Shown: one piece after another, positions 14,207 through 21,241 of the stretch
How the letters are laid out: each line of letters opens with the position of its first letter
Position numbering within the stretch: the first letter of the stretch is position 1
NCBI GenBank assembly: GCA_030040265.1
Contig: JASHUB010000055.1
Span: 1 to 21,921 of the forward strand
Reading direction: 5' to 3'
Length of the DNA stretch: 21,921 nucleotides
Source of the DNA: Microcaldota archaeon
GTDB lineage: Archaea; Micrarchaeota; Micrarchaeia; Micrarchaeales; CABMGC01
Translations under genes and position numbers: made by a program
The notes under the pieces: generated by a model
What the model was told of the DNA's origin: nothing
The model's database searches: none
What the model saw: only the letters and a program-made list of their open reading frames with translations

Positions 14207-15757
14207 ATGTCCATGAAAGACTTAAAAGAGTTTGCGGATTTTACGCCTGCCATTTTCACGAGGGAGGACATGGCAGTTGCGGAGCAGAACTGCGCTGAAC
14301 TCGGTATATCGCAGCTCTGGCTCATGGAGAACGCGGGCTCTGCGGTCGCGAAGTTCGTGGAATCGAGATATCCGAAGGCAAAGCGGGTCCTGGTGGTCTG
14401 CGGGCTGGGAAACAACGGCGGCGACGGATTCGTTGCTGCGCGCATCCTTTCAAAGAAGCACAAAGTGACTGCCGCAATCGCTGGAGAGTCTAAGGACATC
14501 AAACGGGGATCGGCGCTGCAGAACTTCCAGGCGCTCCAAAAGACAGGCGCGGTCATTGAAGACGATTGCGGAAACAGGATAGGCAAGCTTCTTGCTTCGT
14601 GCGATTTGGTCGTTGATGCCATCTTCGGCACGGGCTTTCGCGGTGCTCCTACGGGCTGCAATCCCGGAATAATACGCGCGATAAACCGCGCAAGAGTTCC
14701 GGTAGTAGCCGTGGACCTGCCATCTGGCATGGATGCAGACACCGGAAAAGCGCTTCTCTGCGTAAAAGCGACTGACATAGTGACGTTCCACAAGAACAAG
14801 ATCGGCTTGGTCAAGGCGCGCCTGGGTGGCAAGGTCCGTGTCGCAGACATCGGCATACCTGTAGCCGCGGAGATACTAGCCGGATCCGGCGACGTTAGGA
14901 GGGCGACAAGGGCGCGCGAAGCCTTCAGCAACAAGAAAGCCAACGGTAGCGCTGCGATAATAGGCGGCAGCAAGGGCTACCACGGCGCTCCGCTGCTAAC
15001 GTCGAACGCGGCCTATGTGACTCTGGCATCGCTGCGGGTCGGGATAGGATATGCAACGCTGTACGTTCCAAAGGCCATAGAGAACGTGGAAAGGATAGTC
15101 TCCCCGAACCTCGTAGTCAGGGCTGTGGACGGCGACTACATAACCGGCTCGGCGATTCCGGCTCTGGGGAAGGCGATAGACAAGGCGGACGCAGTGGCAC
15201 TCGGAATAGGCATGGGCCGTGAGCCCAGCACTGCAGCGGCGGTGAAGGGTCTTGCAGCTTACATTGCAAAGAAAGGGAAACGCGCAGTGGTAGACGCCGA
15301 TGCGATATACGCGCTGAAGGGCGTAAGGCTCTCGAAGACTGTGATACTAACCCCGGAGGACAAGCAGTTCATGGCCCTGACGGGAAGGCGGCCGAGCACG
15401 AGCAACCTGAAGCAAAGAGTGAAGGCTGCTATGTCGCTGGCGAAGAAGATGAACGCCGTCATACTGTTAAAGGGCCACAACACAGTGATAACTGACGGGA
15501 CCCTGGTCAAGATCAGCGTCTCGCTCTCCTCTGCGCTCGCCACGATGGGCACCGGCGACGTCCTTTCCGGCATAATCTGCGGATACGAGGCGTCAGGGAC
15601 GGAGGCCTTCAGGGCCGGGGTCGCAGGCGCTTACGTCCACGCGAGGATCGGAGACGCGCTCTCCATAGAGAAGGGTACGCACATACTCGCAACCGACGTG
15701 GTCGACTACATACCCAAAATACTAAAAGCATACGACAAGAATGTTAAGTCTAAGTGA
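14207..15757 (+). CDS. nnr: Bifunctional NAD(P)HX epimerase / ADP- or ATP-dependent dehydratase
   Basis: 516-residue fusion of the two YjeF domains, which repair hydrated NADH and NADPH. The N-terminal epimerase domain shows CGLGNNGGDG (65-74), VVDAIFGTGFRG (135-146) and VDLPSGMDADTG (169-180). The C-terminal ribokinase-like dehydratase shows IIGGSKGYHGAP (251-262), ADAVALGIGMGR, VVDADAIYAL, TPEDKQF, LLKGHNTVI and the nucleotide-site GTGDVLSG near residue 450. Full length for the fused family. The gene starts at ATG 14207 or at ATG 14213; the TATA spacing favours the second as a leaderless start. It overlaps argS by 4 bp (GTGA) and is likely its operon partner. It acts in the cytosol as a cofactor-salvage enzyme. 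Confidence 0.94.
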   Translation: MSMKDLKEFADFTPAIFTREDMAVAEQNCAELGISQLWLMENAGSAVAKFVESRYPKAKRVLVVCGLGNNGGDGFVAARILSKKHKVTAAIAGESKDIKRGSALQNFQALQKTGAVIEDDCGNRIGKLLASCDLVVDAIFGTGFRGAPTGCNPGIIRAINRARVPVVAVDLPSGMDADTGKALLCVKATDIVTFHKNKIGLVKARLGGKVRVADIGIPVAAEILAGSGDVRRATRAREAFSNKKANGSAAIIGGSKGYHGAPLLTSNAAYVTLASLRVGIGYATLYVPKAIENVERIVSPNLVVRAVDGDYITGSAIPALGKAIDKADAVALGIGMGREPSTAAAVKGLAAYIAKKGKRAVVDADAIYALKGVRLSKTVILTPEDKQFMALTGRRPSTSNLKQRVKAAMSLAKKMNAVILLKGHNTVITDGTLVKISVSLSSALATMGTGDVLSGIICGYEASGTEAFRAGVAGAYVHARIGDALSIEKGTHILATDVVDYIPKILKAYDKNVKSK

Positions 15758-17658
15758 AGCGCATGGCGGCCGGACCCAGTTCAATCATAAAACACGAGTT
15801 CTCCGAGCTCCTGCTGCACGCGTCCAACGCCGCCTTTCCCGGCACGAAGATAACAGAGGCCGATGTCTCGTCCAGCATAAGCACGCCAAAGACAGAGCAC
15901 GGGGACCTTAGTTCGTCGCTGCCGTTCAAGCTCGCGAAGACCATGAAGAGCAATCCCAACGCCATCGCAGAAGCGATCGCGAAGGCGGCCAAGAAGTCCA
16001 AGTATGTCAAGGATGTCAAGGCGCTCGGCGGCTATGTAAACGCATGGGTGGACGAGCTCGGGTACTCGAGACTCGTGCTTGAGACGATCGCGAAGGAGGG
16101 GCAGCGCTACGGGTCTGGAGATATCGGGAAGGGAGAAAAGGTCATAGTCGAGTCTCCAGCGGTCAACCCAAACAAGCCCTGGCACATAGGACAGCTAAGG
16201 AACGCGATTCTGGGCAACGTCATAGCGAACGTGTATGATAGCTGCGGATACAGCGTCGAGAGGGAGGACTACATAGACGACCTCGGGCTGCAGATATCGG
16301 AGAGCCTCTGGGGCTACCTGCACCTGAGCAACAAGCCAGACAAGAAGGTCGACCAGTGGTTCGGCGAGCAGTACGTGGAGGTCAACAAGGTCATGGCCAC
16401 CAAGGACATCCAGGCGGAGCTAAATGCGCTGCTCAAGATGATGGAGAAGCAGGAGGGCAGGGAAGCGAAGCTCGCAAAGGAGATCGCGGAGATGTGCGTC
16501 CGCGCGCAGTACCAGACAGCGTTCGACTACGGGATATGCTTCAACGTCATGATATGGGAGAGCAGCATCGTCAAGGCGAAAGTCCTAGAGAAGGCGATCG
16601 AGATGGCTGACAAGAAGGGAATACTCTCCAGGCCGAAGGATGGGAAGTTCGCTGGTTGCATAGTGGTGGACCTGCAGAAGGGCGAAGCAGCGGGGAAATT
16701 CGAAGGCAACGAGGAGACCGTGAAGGTCCTGGTGAGGAGCAGCGGCGTCGCGACATACGTGGCGAAAGACTTCGCGTTCCATATGTGGAAGTTCGGGCTG
16801 ATAAAGGCCGACTTCAAGTACTCGACGTTCGTTGAGAAGCAGCCGAACAAGCAGCCGCTCTACACTACCAGCGACGCCGGAGAGCACATGGGCTTCGGCA
16901 ATGTCAAGAAGGTCATAAACCTCATAGGCTCGGAGCAGAAGTACGAGCAGAACGTCCTCAAGACGCTGTTCTCTCTCCTGGGGCGCAACGACATCGCCGA
17001 CAATATAATCCATCTCGCTTACGGACTCGTGTCTGTCGAGTCAGGCTCGCTTTCGGGAAGGACAGGCGGCTGGCTCGGCTCGGGAAGGAACTACACTGCC
17101 GACGACCTTCTCAGGGAGGTGAAGGAGAAGGCAAAGGAGATAGTGATGCAGAGCGAGAAGATAGCTGACAAGAGCCACGCGGACGAGATCGCGAAGAGCA
17201 TCGCGATATCCGCGATAAAGTTCGAGTACCTCAGGGTCGCGCCAGAGAAAGAGGTTATCTTCTCGTGGAAGAAGGCGCTGGACTTCGAGTCGAACTCAGG
17301 CCCGTACTGCATGTACACGTACGCGCGCGCGTCGAGGATACTCGAGAAGGCGGGCGACGTCTCCGACCCGAAGGATGGCGATTACAAGCGCATCACCAGG
17401 GGCCTGGACTTCGAGCTGGTGAAGACGCTCGGCCTTGCGCAGGAGCTGGTGGAAAAGACGCACACCGAGTACCGGCCGAACAACATCACGGAGTACTTGC
17501 TCAACATATCCTCGCTGTTCAGCAGGTTCTACGAAGGCATGCCGGTGCTAAAGGGCGGCGACGCAAAGGATGTTCGGCTTGCGATAGTCTCAGCGACAAG
17601 GCAGGTCACGAAGAACATGCTCGGGCTGCTCGGCATAGAGCCGGTCAGCACGATGTGA
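15754..17658 (+). CDS. argS: Arginyl-tRNA synthetase with altered signature motifs
   Basis: 634-residue class I synthetase charging tRNA-Arg. The N-terminal Arg-specific domain includes LSSSLPFKLAK (52-62) and GGYVNAWVD. The ATP-site signature is NPNKPWHIGQLRNA, with HIGQ (144-147) where HIGH is usual. EREDYIDDLGLQ follows as expected. The KMSKS-region, usually close to SGRKGxYVTADDLL in archaeal enzymes, reads SGR-TGGWLG-SGRNYTADD (434-451), with T437 for Lys and about six extra residues. The C-terminal DALR domain is complete, from NSGPYCMYTYARASRIL to GLLGIEPVSTM. The start is GTG at 15754 (GTGA overlap with nnr) or ATG at 15763. A tRNA-Arg gene lies 1.8 kb downstream. Family is certain; the motif changes may matter for catalysis. 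Confidence 0.95.
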   Translation: MKRMAAGPSSIIKHEFSELLLHASNAAFPGTKITEADVSSSISTPKTEHGDLSSSLPFKLAKTMKSNPNAIAEAIAKAAKKSKYVKDVKALGGYVNAWVDELGYSRLVLETIAKEGQRYGSGDIGKGEKVIVESPAVNPNKPWHIGQLRNAILGNVIANVYDSCGYSVEREDYIDDLGLQISESLWGYLHLSNKPDKKVDQWFGEQYVEVNKVMATKDIQAELNALLKMMEKQEGREAKLAKEIAEMCVRAQYQTAFDYGICFNVMIWESSIVKAKVLEKAIEMADKKGILSRPKDGKFAGCIVVDLQKGEAAGKFEGNEETVKVLVRSSGVATYVAKDFAFHMWKFGLIKADFKYSTFVEKQPNKQPLYTTSDAGEHMGFGNVKKVINLIGSEQKYEQNVLKTLFSLLGRNDIADNIIHLAYGLVSVESGSLSGRTGGWLGSGRNYTADDLLREVKEKAKEIVMQSEKIADKSHADEIAKSIAISAIKFEYLRVAPEKEVIFSWKKALDFESNSGPYCMYTYARASRILEKAGDVSDPKDGDYKRITRGLDFELVKTLGLAQELVEKTHTEYRPNNITEYLLNISSLFSRFYEGMPVLKGGDAKDVRLAIVSATRQVTKNMLGLLGIEPVSTM

Positions 17659-17687
17659 TTCTCAAGCACAGCCAATTTCACTTATCA

Positions 17688-19394
17688 TTACTTGGCAACC
17701 TGCCATATAGTCCCGTCATTGTAATTTGTCCAGTACACATTACTGCCATCAACTGCGATGCCGTAAGGGCCGTTTTGGCCCGATGCAAGCACAACGACAT
17801 TGCCTCCCCCCACAGGCATCGTATCTATGGTACCGGCGTCCCTGTCTGCCCAATATATGTTGCCTCCCTCCACTGCTATCCCTTCGGGTCCTTCTTGGCC
17901 CGACGCGAGCACCGTAACGCTGCCGCCAATCTTCGGCACAGTGTCTACCGTGCCTGCACTAGGCATGGTCCAGTAAACGTTGCTCCCATCTATCGCTATG
18001 AACCCAGGACTTGGCAGATTGCTTGCAAGTACGGTGGTAGGTCCGCTTCCGGAGAGTGGCGCTGTCGTTATATTGTCCCCCACGACATCGCTCCAATATG
18101 CGTTGCTCCCATCGACAGCGATGCTTAATGGAACGTTTTGGCTGGTGGCAAGTGGAAGGATGTTGCCGCCTATGAGCGGTATTGATACTATATCTGCATC
18201 CTCCTGAAACGGCGCCCAGTATACATTGCCGCTATCGGTGGTCATGGCAAGGCCGGCCCCGTATGCAAGAACCGTTGGGGTGCAGCTAAGACCACAGCTG
18301 ATAGCTACATAGTCAAGTGAAGAGACGCCGCTGACATCGGCCCAGTACACATCACCGCCTTCGACCGATATCGGTAGGGGTTCGCCCTGGCCATTTGCAA
18401 GGACTACGACGTTCCCGCCTCCGATTGGCACATAAGCTACAGTGCCAGTGTTCGGACTAGTGCCTGGATTTGTCCAGTAAACGTTGCTCCCATCTATTGC
18501 TATGTCCTGCGGGTTGCCCTGACCGCTCGCAAGCAGCAAAGGCGCAGGATCAATCTCTACGGTTACCGAATTTGACGCAAAAGTATCGTCAACGTCGTTA
18601 ACCCCTACAGTATATGTATCGGGCGTCGGGGATAGAACTGATGGCGCGGCAATCGTACAAGTCCAGATCGTAAGACTTGAAGTCGTAGGACAATCAGAAG
18701 CTATTGATGTAAGCGTGCCCTCAACGGAGCCAGTCCATGTTAAAGTATACGGTGCGCCCGCCCCTCCCTCACTCAGATATGCACTCAACACTATCGTATT
18801 GCCGGATGTGGCATATGGCGCCGGCGCAGACAGCATTACAACAAGAGGCGCAATAGTCGACGTTGAAGATGACAAAGAAGTAGACGAGGAAGATGAGACT
18901 GTTGACGACAACATTATCCCGGGTCCGAGCATCGAGACCTTCGTGCTTACCGTCCCTATCTCTGCCGGGATGGTCACGCCCGGATACTGCGACGTCGTGT
19001 ACTGTATCCAGAGCGTGCCTGTGAAGGATGCGCCTATGCTGTTTGAAACCAACGGACACTGGAATGGTGTGCCCTGCGCGATCTGGCTGCTTAGCACTAT
19101 CAGGGACGGTCTTAGGTTCGAGAACAACGTCGGTTCTGATGCTGTGCTGGAGCAACCTATGCTCGTGATCGTTATCTTCTGCTGACCCACCTGCCCTATG
19201 TTCACGAACAGCGTGCCGTTGGCGCCGAGCCTCGGCTGCTGGCACAGATAACCCGGCTGCGCGACGCAGCCCGAACCCAGGACGGCGCCGCCGTTGAAGA
19301 CTCCAAGCCCGAATAGTGCGCCGAGCACCACGGCTATGACTAGGATAGCCCATCCATAGGTCATGAGATACTCCATCGCAGACTGTGCGCGCAA
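17688..19394 (-). CDS. Type IV pilin-like protein with Ig-like domain and seven-repeat beta-propeller
   Basis: About 568 residues. A class III signal peptide (RAQSAMEYLMTYGWAILVIAVV, cleavage likely before QSA) forms the pilin assembly helix, followed by a pilin-like globular part (about 33-160) with four cysteines. A Ser/Thr linker (about 163-181), an Ig-like beta domain (about 182-283) and seven repeats of about 42 residues built on 'IAVDGSNVYWTN...GTV..VP.GGGNVVVLASGQ' follow. Seven YW motifs indicate a seven-bladed propeller of the NHL/YncE kind. TTG at 19394 is preferred: it gives the short MRAQSAMEYL n-region typical of these pilins, follows AGGT by 6 nt, and lies 33 nt after the transcription start predicted from the TATA at 19452-19457. 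A TTG at 19448 would precede that start. Probably exported to the cell surface or a pilus; the ligand is unknown. Confidence 0.83.
   Translation of the reverse strand: MRAQSAMEYLMTYGWAILVIAVVLGALFGLGVFNGGAVLGSGCVAQPGYLCQQPRLGANGTLFVNIGQVGQQKITITSIGCSSTASEPTLFSNLRPSLIVLSSQIAQGTPFQCPLVSNSIGASFTGTLWIQYTTSQYPGVTIPAEIGTVSTKVSMLGPGIMLSSTVSSSSSTSLSSSTSTIAPLVVMLSAPAPYATSGNTIVLSAYLSEGGAGAPYTLTWTGSVEGTLTSIASDCPTTSSLTIWTCTIAAPSVLSPTPDTYTVGVNDVDDTFASNSVTVEIDPAPLLLASGQGNPQDIAIDGSNVYWTNPGTSPNTGTVAYVPIGGGNVVVLANGQGEPLPISVEGGDVYWADVSGVSSLDYVAISCGLSCTPTVLAYGAGLAMTTDSGNVYWAPFQEDADIVSIPLIGGNILPLATSQNVPLSIAVDGSNAYWSDVVGDNITTAPLSGSGPTTVLASNLPSPGFIAIDGSNVYWTMPSAGTVDTVPKIGGSVTVLASGQEGPEGIAVEGGNIYWADRDAGTIDTMPVGGGNVVVLASGQNGPYGIAVDGSNVYWTNYNDGTIWQVAK
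17968..18504. repeat. DNA-level repeats within the propeller blades
   Basis: The 33-bp segments at 17968-18000 and 18472-18504 differ at one position. They are 504 bp (168 codons, four blades) apart and in the same frame, each covering a DGSNVYWT motif. Weaker copies occur at about 17731-17760 and 18093-18122. This points to blade duplication or gene conversion that is fairly recent. Confidence 0.75.
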
Positions 19395-19450
19395 GCTCTT
19401 ACCTACCTCACTTCGGAAGACAAGAATTAAAACCCTAACCAAAGGCAAGC

Positions 19451-19460
19451 GTTATAAACC
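19451..19460. promoter_or_regulatory. Bidirectional TATA element between pilin-propeller gene and tRNA-Arg
   Basis: gttataaacc has the self-complementary core TTATAA (19452-19457). At about 27 bp it predicts a start at 19481-19482 on the plus strand, directly at the tRNA 5' end (19483), and near 19428 on the minus strand, 33 nt before the pilin TTG. Confidence 0.65.
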
Positions 19461-19482
19461 AATCATCCCAATAACAATTCAA

Positions 19483-19588
19483 GGGTCCGTAGCTCAGCTT
19501 GGACAGAGCGACACCGTCCTAAGGTGAGGGTCACGGGTTCAAAACGACTCTTGTGATACGCAAGGTTGTGAAAGTCCCGTCGGACCCG
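19483..19588 (+). tRNA. tRNA-Arg(CCT) with a 31-nt intron in the T-loop
   Basis: The acceptor stem GGGTCCG/CGGACCC pairs perfectly (19483-19489 with 19581-19587), with discriminator G at 19588 and no encoded CCA. The D-arm is GCTC/GAGC around a 10-nt loop with GG and A20. The anticodon stem CACC/GGTG (plus an A-A mismatch at 27-43) closes the loop GTCCTAA, so the anticodon is CCT (19518-19520) for AGG codons. The T-stem ACGGG/CCCGT is perfect, but 38 nt separate its arms. Removing 19544-19574 leaves the canonical T-loop TTCAAAT and a 75-nt tRNA. A20 and C35 are arginine identity bases. G32 is unusual. The TATA at 19452-19457 is at the right distance, and the DsbA-like gene starts 16 nt after the tRNA. 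Confidence 0.9.
19544..19574 (+). other. tRNA intron at position 59/60 with bulge-helix-bulge
   Basis: The junctions fold as a strict archaeal BHB. The outer helix is the T-stem ACGGG/CCCGT. The 4-bp central helix is TTCA/TGAA, flanked by 3-nt bulges AAA (5' side) and AGT (3' side). The inner helix is CGAC-CTTG/CAAG-GTTG with one bulged T and a 7-nt loop. Cutting after the second base of each bulge removes 31 nt and restores TTCAAAT. The folding was done by hand. Confidence 0.85.
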
Positions 19589-19603
19589 TATATTGGTGGA
19601 TGC

Positions 19604-20659
19604 ATGGCAAAAAGCCAAAAGAAGACGAACGAAGTCAAGGAACCTAGCATCATAGTCAGGCCGGTTGCGAGGATGGGCGGGCTTGACAACATACACGTAG
19701 CCCTGCTCGTCCTGGTGGCCATACTCATCGCCATAGTCGTGGTCGTCTCCTACTCAAGGCCGGTCCTGGTGAAGACTATCTCGAACTGCACGTACGGGGC
19801 GCTCAACGGCACCTGCTACACCCCGGCCCAGAACGTCAGCAGCATAAAAGGGATAGTGGAGAAGACGCTGGCCAGCTACGCCTACGTGAACAGCCCGACA
19901 TACGTTCTGGCATACATGTCGAACGTCTCTGCGATAAACGCGTCTTTCATACCGACTTCCGGAGAGTGGCTTGCCTCGTTCCCGTTCAATGAACCAGAGG
20001 CCAACGGCAGCACCGCGAAGGTCGTGCTTTCCATGCTCATAAGCGACAAGACAGGTAAACTGGTCGGCGTGTCCTCAAATATCGGGATACCATCCAGCCC
20101 AACGAACAACACCGTCGTCTCCGAGGGAGTGATAAAGATAGCGAAACAGATATCCTGCGCAGAGCCGACACCGCTTCACGTCCAGTGGTTCATGGATCCT
20201 TACGCCCCATCGGCGATACAGAGCCTCTCAAACGTCACGAACATCCAGTCGACCTATGGCTCGAAGGTGAACCTCACCATAAACATAATCCAGAGCCAAT
20301 ACACGCAGCAGTACGCTGACACGTATGGCACGGGCAACGCGCTCGCGCTGGGCGCGTACGTGTTCTGCGCCTCGAGGCAGGGCAACTTCACAAGGTTCTC
20401 GAACAACCTCCAGACGGCATACGACGGGCAGTACATGCCGCCGAGCGAGCTAGCAAGCATAGCATCATCTTCCGGGCTGAACTCAAGCTCCCTCAACATG
20501 TGCGTCAACGGCGCGGACCACCAGATAAGCGCACAGACGCTTCTGGGACAGTTCTACGGCGTTGACATAACACCATCCGTAGTGACCGACTGCGAATACA
20601 TGTCCCTGCCAACGACAGAGCGCGGCGCCATATGCTACTCGAATAGCACGCTGTGCTGA
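19604..20659 (+). CDS. Membrane-anchored DsbA/thioredoxin-fold protein lacking the CXXC
   Basis: 351 residues. A basic N-terminus precedes one helix (VALLVLVAILIAIVVVVSY, about 31-50) that anchors an external domain with many N-x-S/T sequons. From about residue 190 the domain follows the DsbA-like thioredoxin fold: LHVQWFMDPYAPSA (the first strand and active-site helix), NLTINIIQSQY, LALGAYVFCASRQGNFTRF, LASIASSSGLNSSSLNMCVNG and the cis-Pro loop DITPSVV (323-327). The active-site CPxC is APSA at about 201-204, so both catalytic cysteines are missing, although other Cys are present. It is probably not an oxidoreductase; a chaperone or binding role is possible. ATG at 19604 is set by GGTGG 5 nt upstream; the in-frame codon at 19553 lies inside the tRNA. 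Likely co-transcribed with tRNA-Arg. Confidence 0.78.
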   Translation: MAKSQKKTNEVKEPSIIVRPVARMGGLDNIHVALLVLVAILIAIVVVVSYSRPVLVKTISNCTYGALNGTCYTPAQNVSSIKGIVEKTLASYAYVNSPTYVLAYMSNVSAINASFIPTSGEWLASFPFNEPEANGSTAKVVLSMLISDKTGKLVGVSSNIGIPSSPTNNTVVSEGVIKIAKQISCAEPTPLHVQWFMDPYAPSAIQSLSNVTNIQSTYGSKVNLTINIIQSQYTQQYADTYGTGNALALGAYVFCASRQGNFTRFSNNLQTAYDGQYMPPSELASIASSSGLNSSSLNMCVNGADHQISAQTLLGQFYGVDITPSVVTDCEYMSLPTTERGAICYSNSTLC

Positions 20660-20668
20660 GTTCATTCG

Positions 20669-21160
20669 ATGAAGTACCTGATAGTGGGCGTCGATCCTGG
20701 CAAGACCGCAGCGGTGGCATGCATGGACCTGCACGGCAACGTCGTCCAGGTCTCCTCAAAGCGGTTCGCACAGAGGACATGGTTTATAGACATCCTGAAG
20801 GCAGCAGGCTCTCCGGTCGTGATAGCAAGCGACAAGAAGCGGCCGAACAGGCTTGTCACCGATCTAGCCGCCATCTTCGATGCTGCTCTCTTCTCTCCGG
20901 CGAGCGACGTTGTGGTCAGCAGGAAGAAGGAGATAATGAGGAGCCACCCGTCCCTGTCCAACCTGCACGAAAGGGACGCCCTATCGGCTGCGCTCACCGC
21001 CTACCACCACTACGCCAACAAACTGAAACAGGCTGAGAAGAACGCCGAAGGCAGGAAGTACGACGACGTCGACAAGGTAATGGCCATGGTGATCAAGCGC
21101 TACTCGATGGACGAGGCGATCAGCGGCAAGACGAAGGTCGGGAGATTCGTCAGGAGCTGA
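20669..21160 (+). CDS. DUF460-like RNase H-fold protein
   Basis: 163 residues matching the RNase H/RuvC-like core of archaeal DUF460 proteins. YLIVGVDPGKTAAVACMDLHG is the first strand pair with D9, and SPVVIASDKKRPNRLVTDLAA is the middle strand with D55. Then come LFSPASDVVVSRKKEIM and HERDALSAALTAYHHY, with an acidic HERDA helix near residue 108. These Asp/Glu positions could form a metal site, so a nuclease or resolvase-like role is plausible but not shown. Many DUF460 proteins are much longer; here only the core and a lysine-rich tail remain. ATG at 20669 lies 9 nt after the preceding stop, in the same orientation, so co-transcription is likely. Confidence 0.82.
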   Translation: MKYLIVGVDPGKTAAVACMDLHGNVVQVSSKRFAQRTWFIDILKAAGSPVVIASDKKRPNRLVTDLAAIFDAALFSPASDVVVSRKKEIMRSHPSLSNLHERDALSAALTAYHHYANKLKQAEKNAEGRKYDDVDKVMAMVIKRYSMDEAISGKTKVGRFVRS

Positions 21161-21175
21161 GGAAAGCGCAGAAAT

Positions 21176-21238
21176 ACTTAAATACCACCTAGTTTTATAG
21201 ATATCAATTAAGCAGTACGAGGCAATGCTTAGGGTGGG
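21176..21238 (+). promoter_or_regulatory. Promoter and leader of alba
   Basis: TATA-like acttaaatac (21176-21185) predicts transcription starting near 21207 and a leader of about 35 nt. That leader ends in GGGTGGG (21232-21238), whose GGTG is 5 nt before the ATG. Unlike the leaderless neighbours, this highly expressed gene has a true Shine-Dalgarno. Confidence 0.6.
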
Positions 21239-21241
21239 ACC

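Noticed and set aside
17265..18128. 287-codon plus-strand frame across the end of argS and the propeller gene
   Set aside because: It joins shadows of two real genes, has R/H/A-rich content, and shows no domain.
17731..18510. Regularly spaced similar segments that might suggest a CRISPR or satellite array
   Set aside because: Spacing follows 42-residue protein blades in a continuous reading frame, and copies are mostly diverged; this is a coding repeat.
19395..19448. Longer pilin start (TTG at 19448)
   Set aside because: It lies upstream of the transcription start predicted from the TATA at 19452-19457 and would give an atypically long n-region before the class III signal.
20653..21036. 127-codon frame overlapping the DUF460 gene
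   Set aside because: Arg/Gln-rich shadow; the overlapping frame has clear DUF460 motifs.
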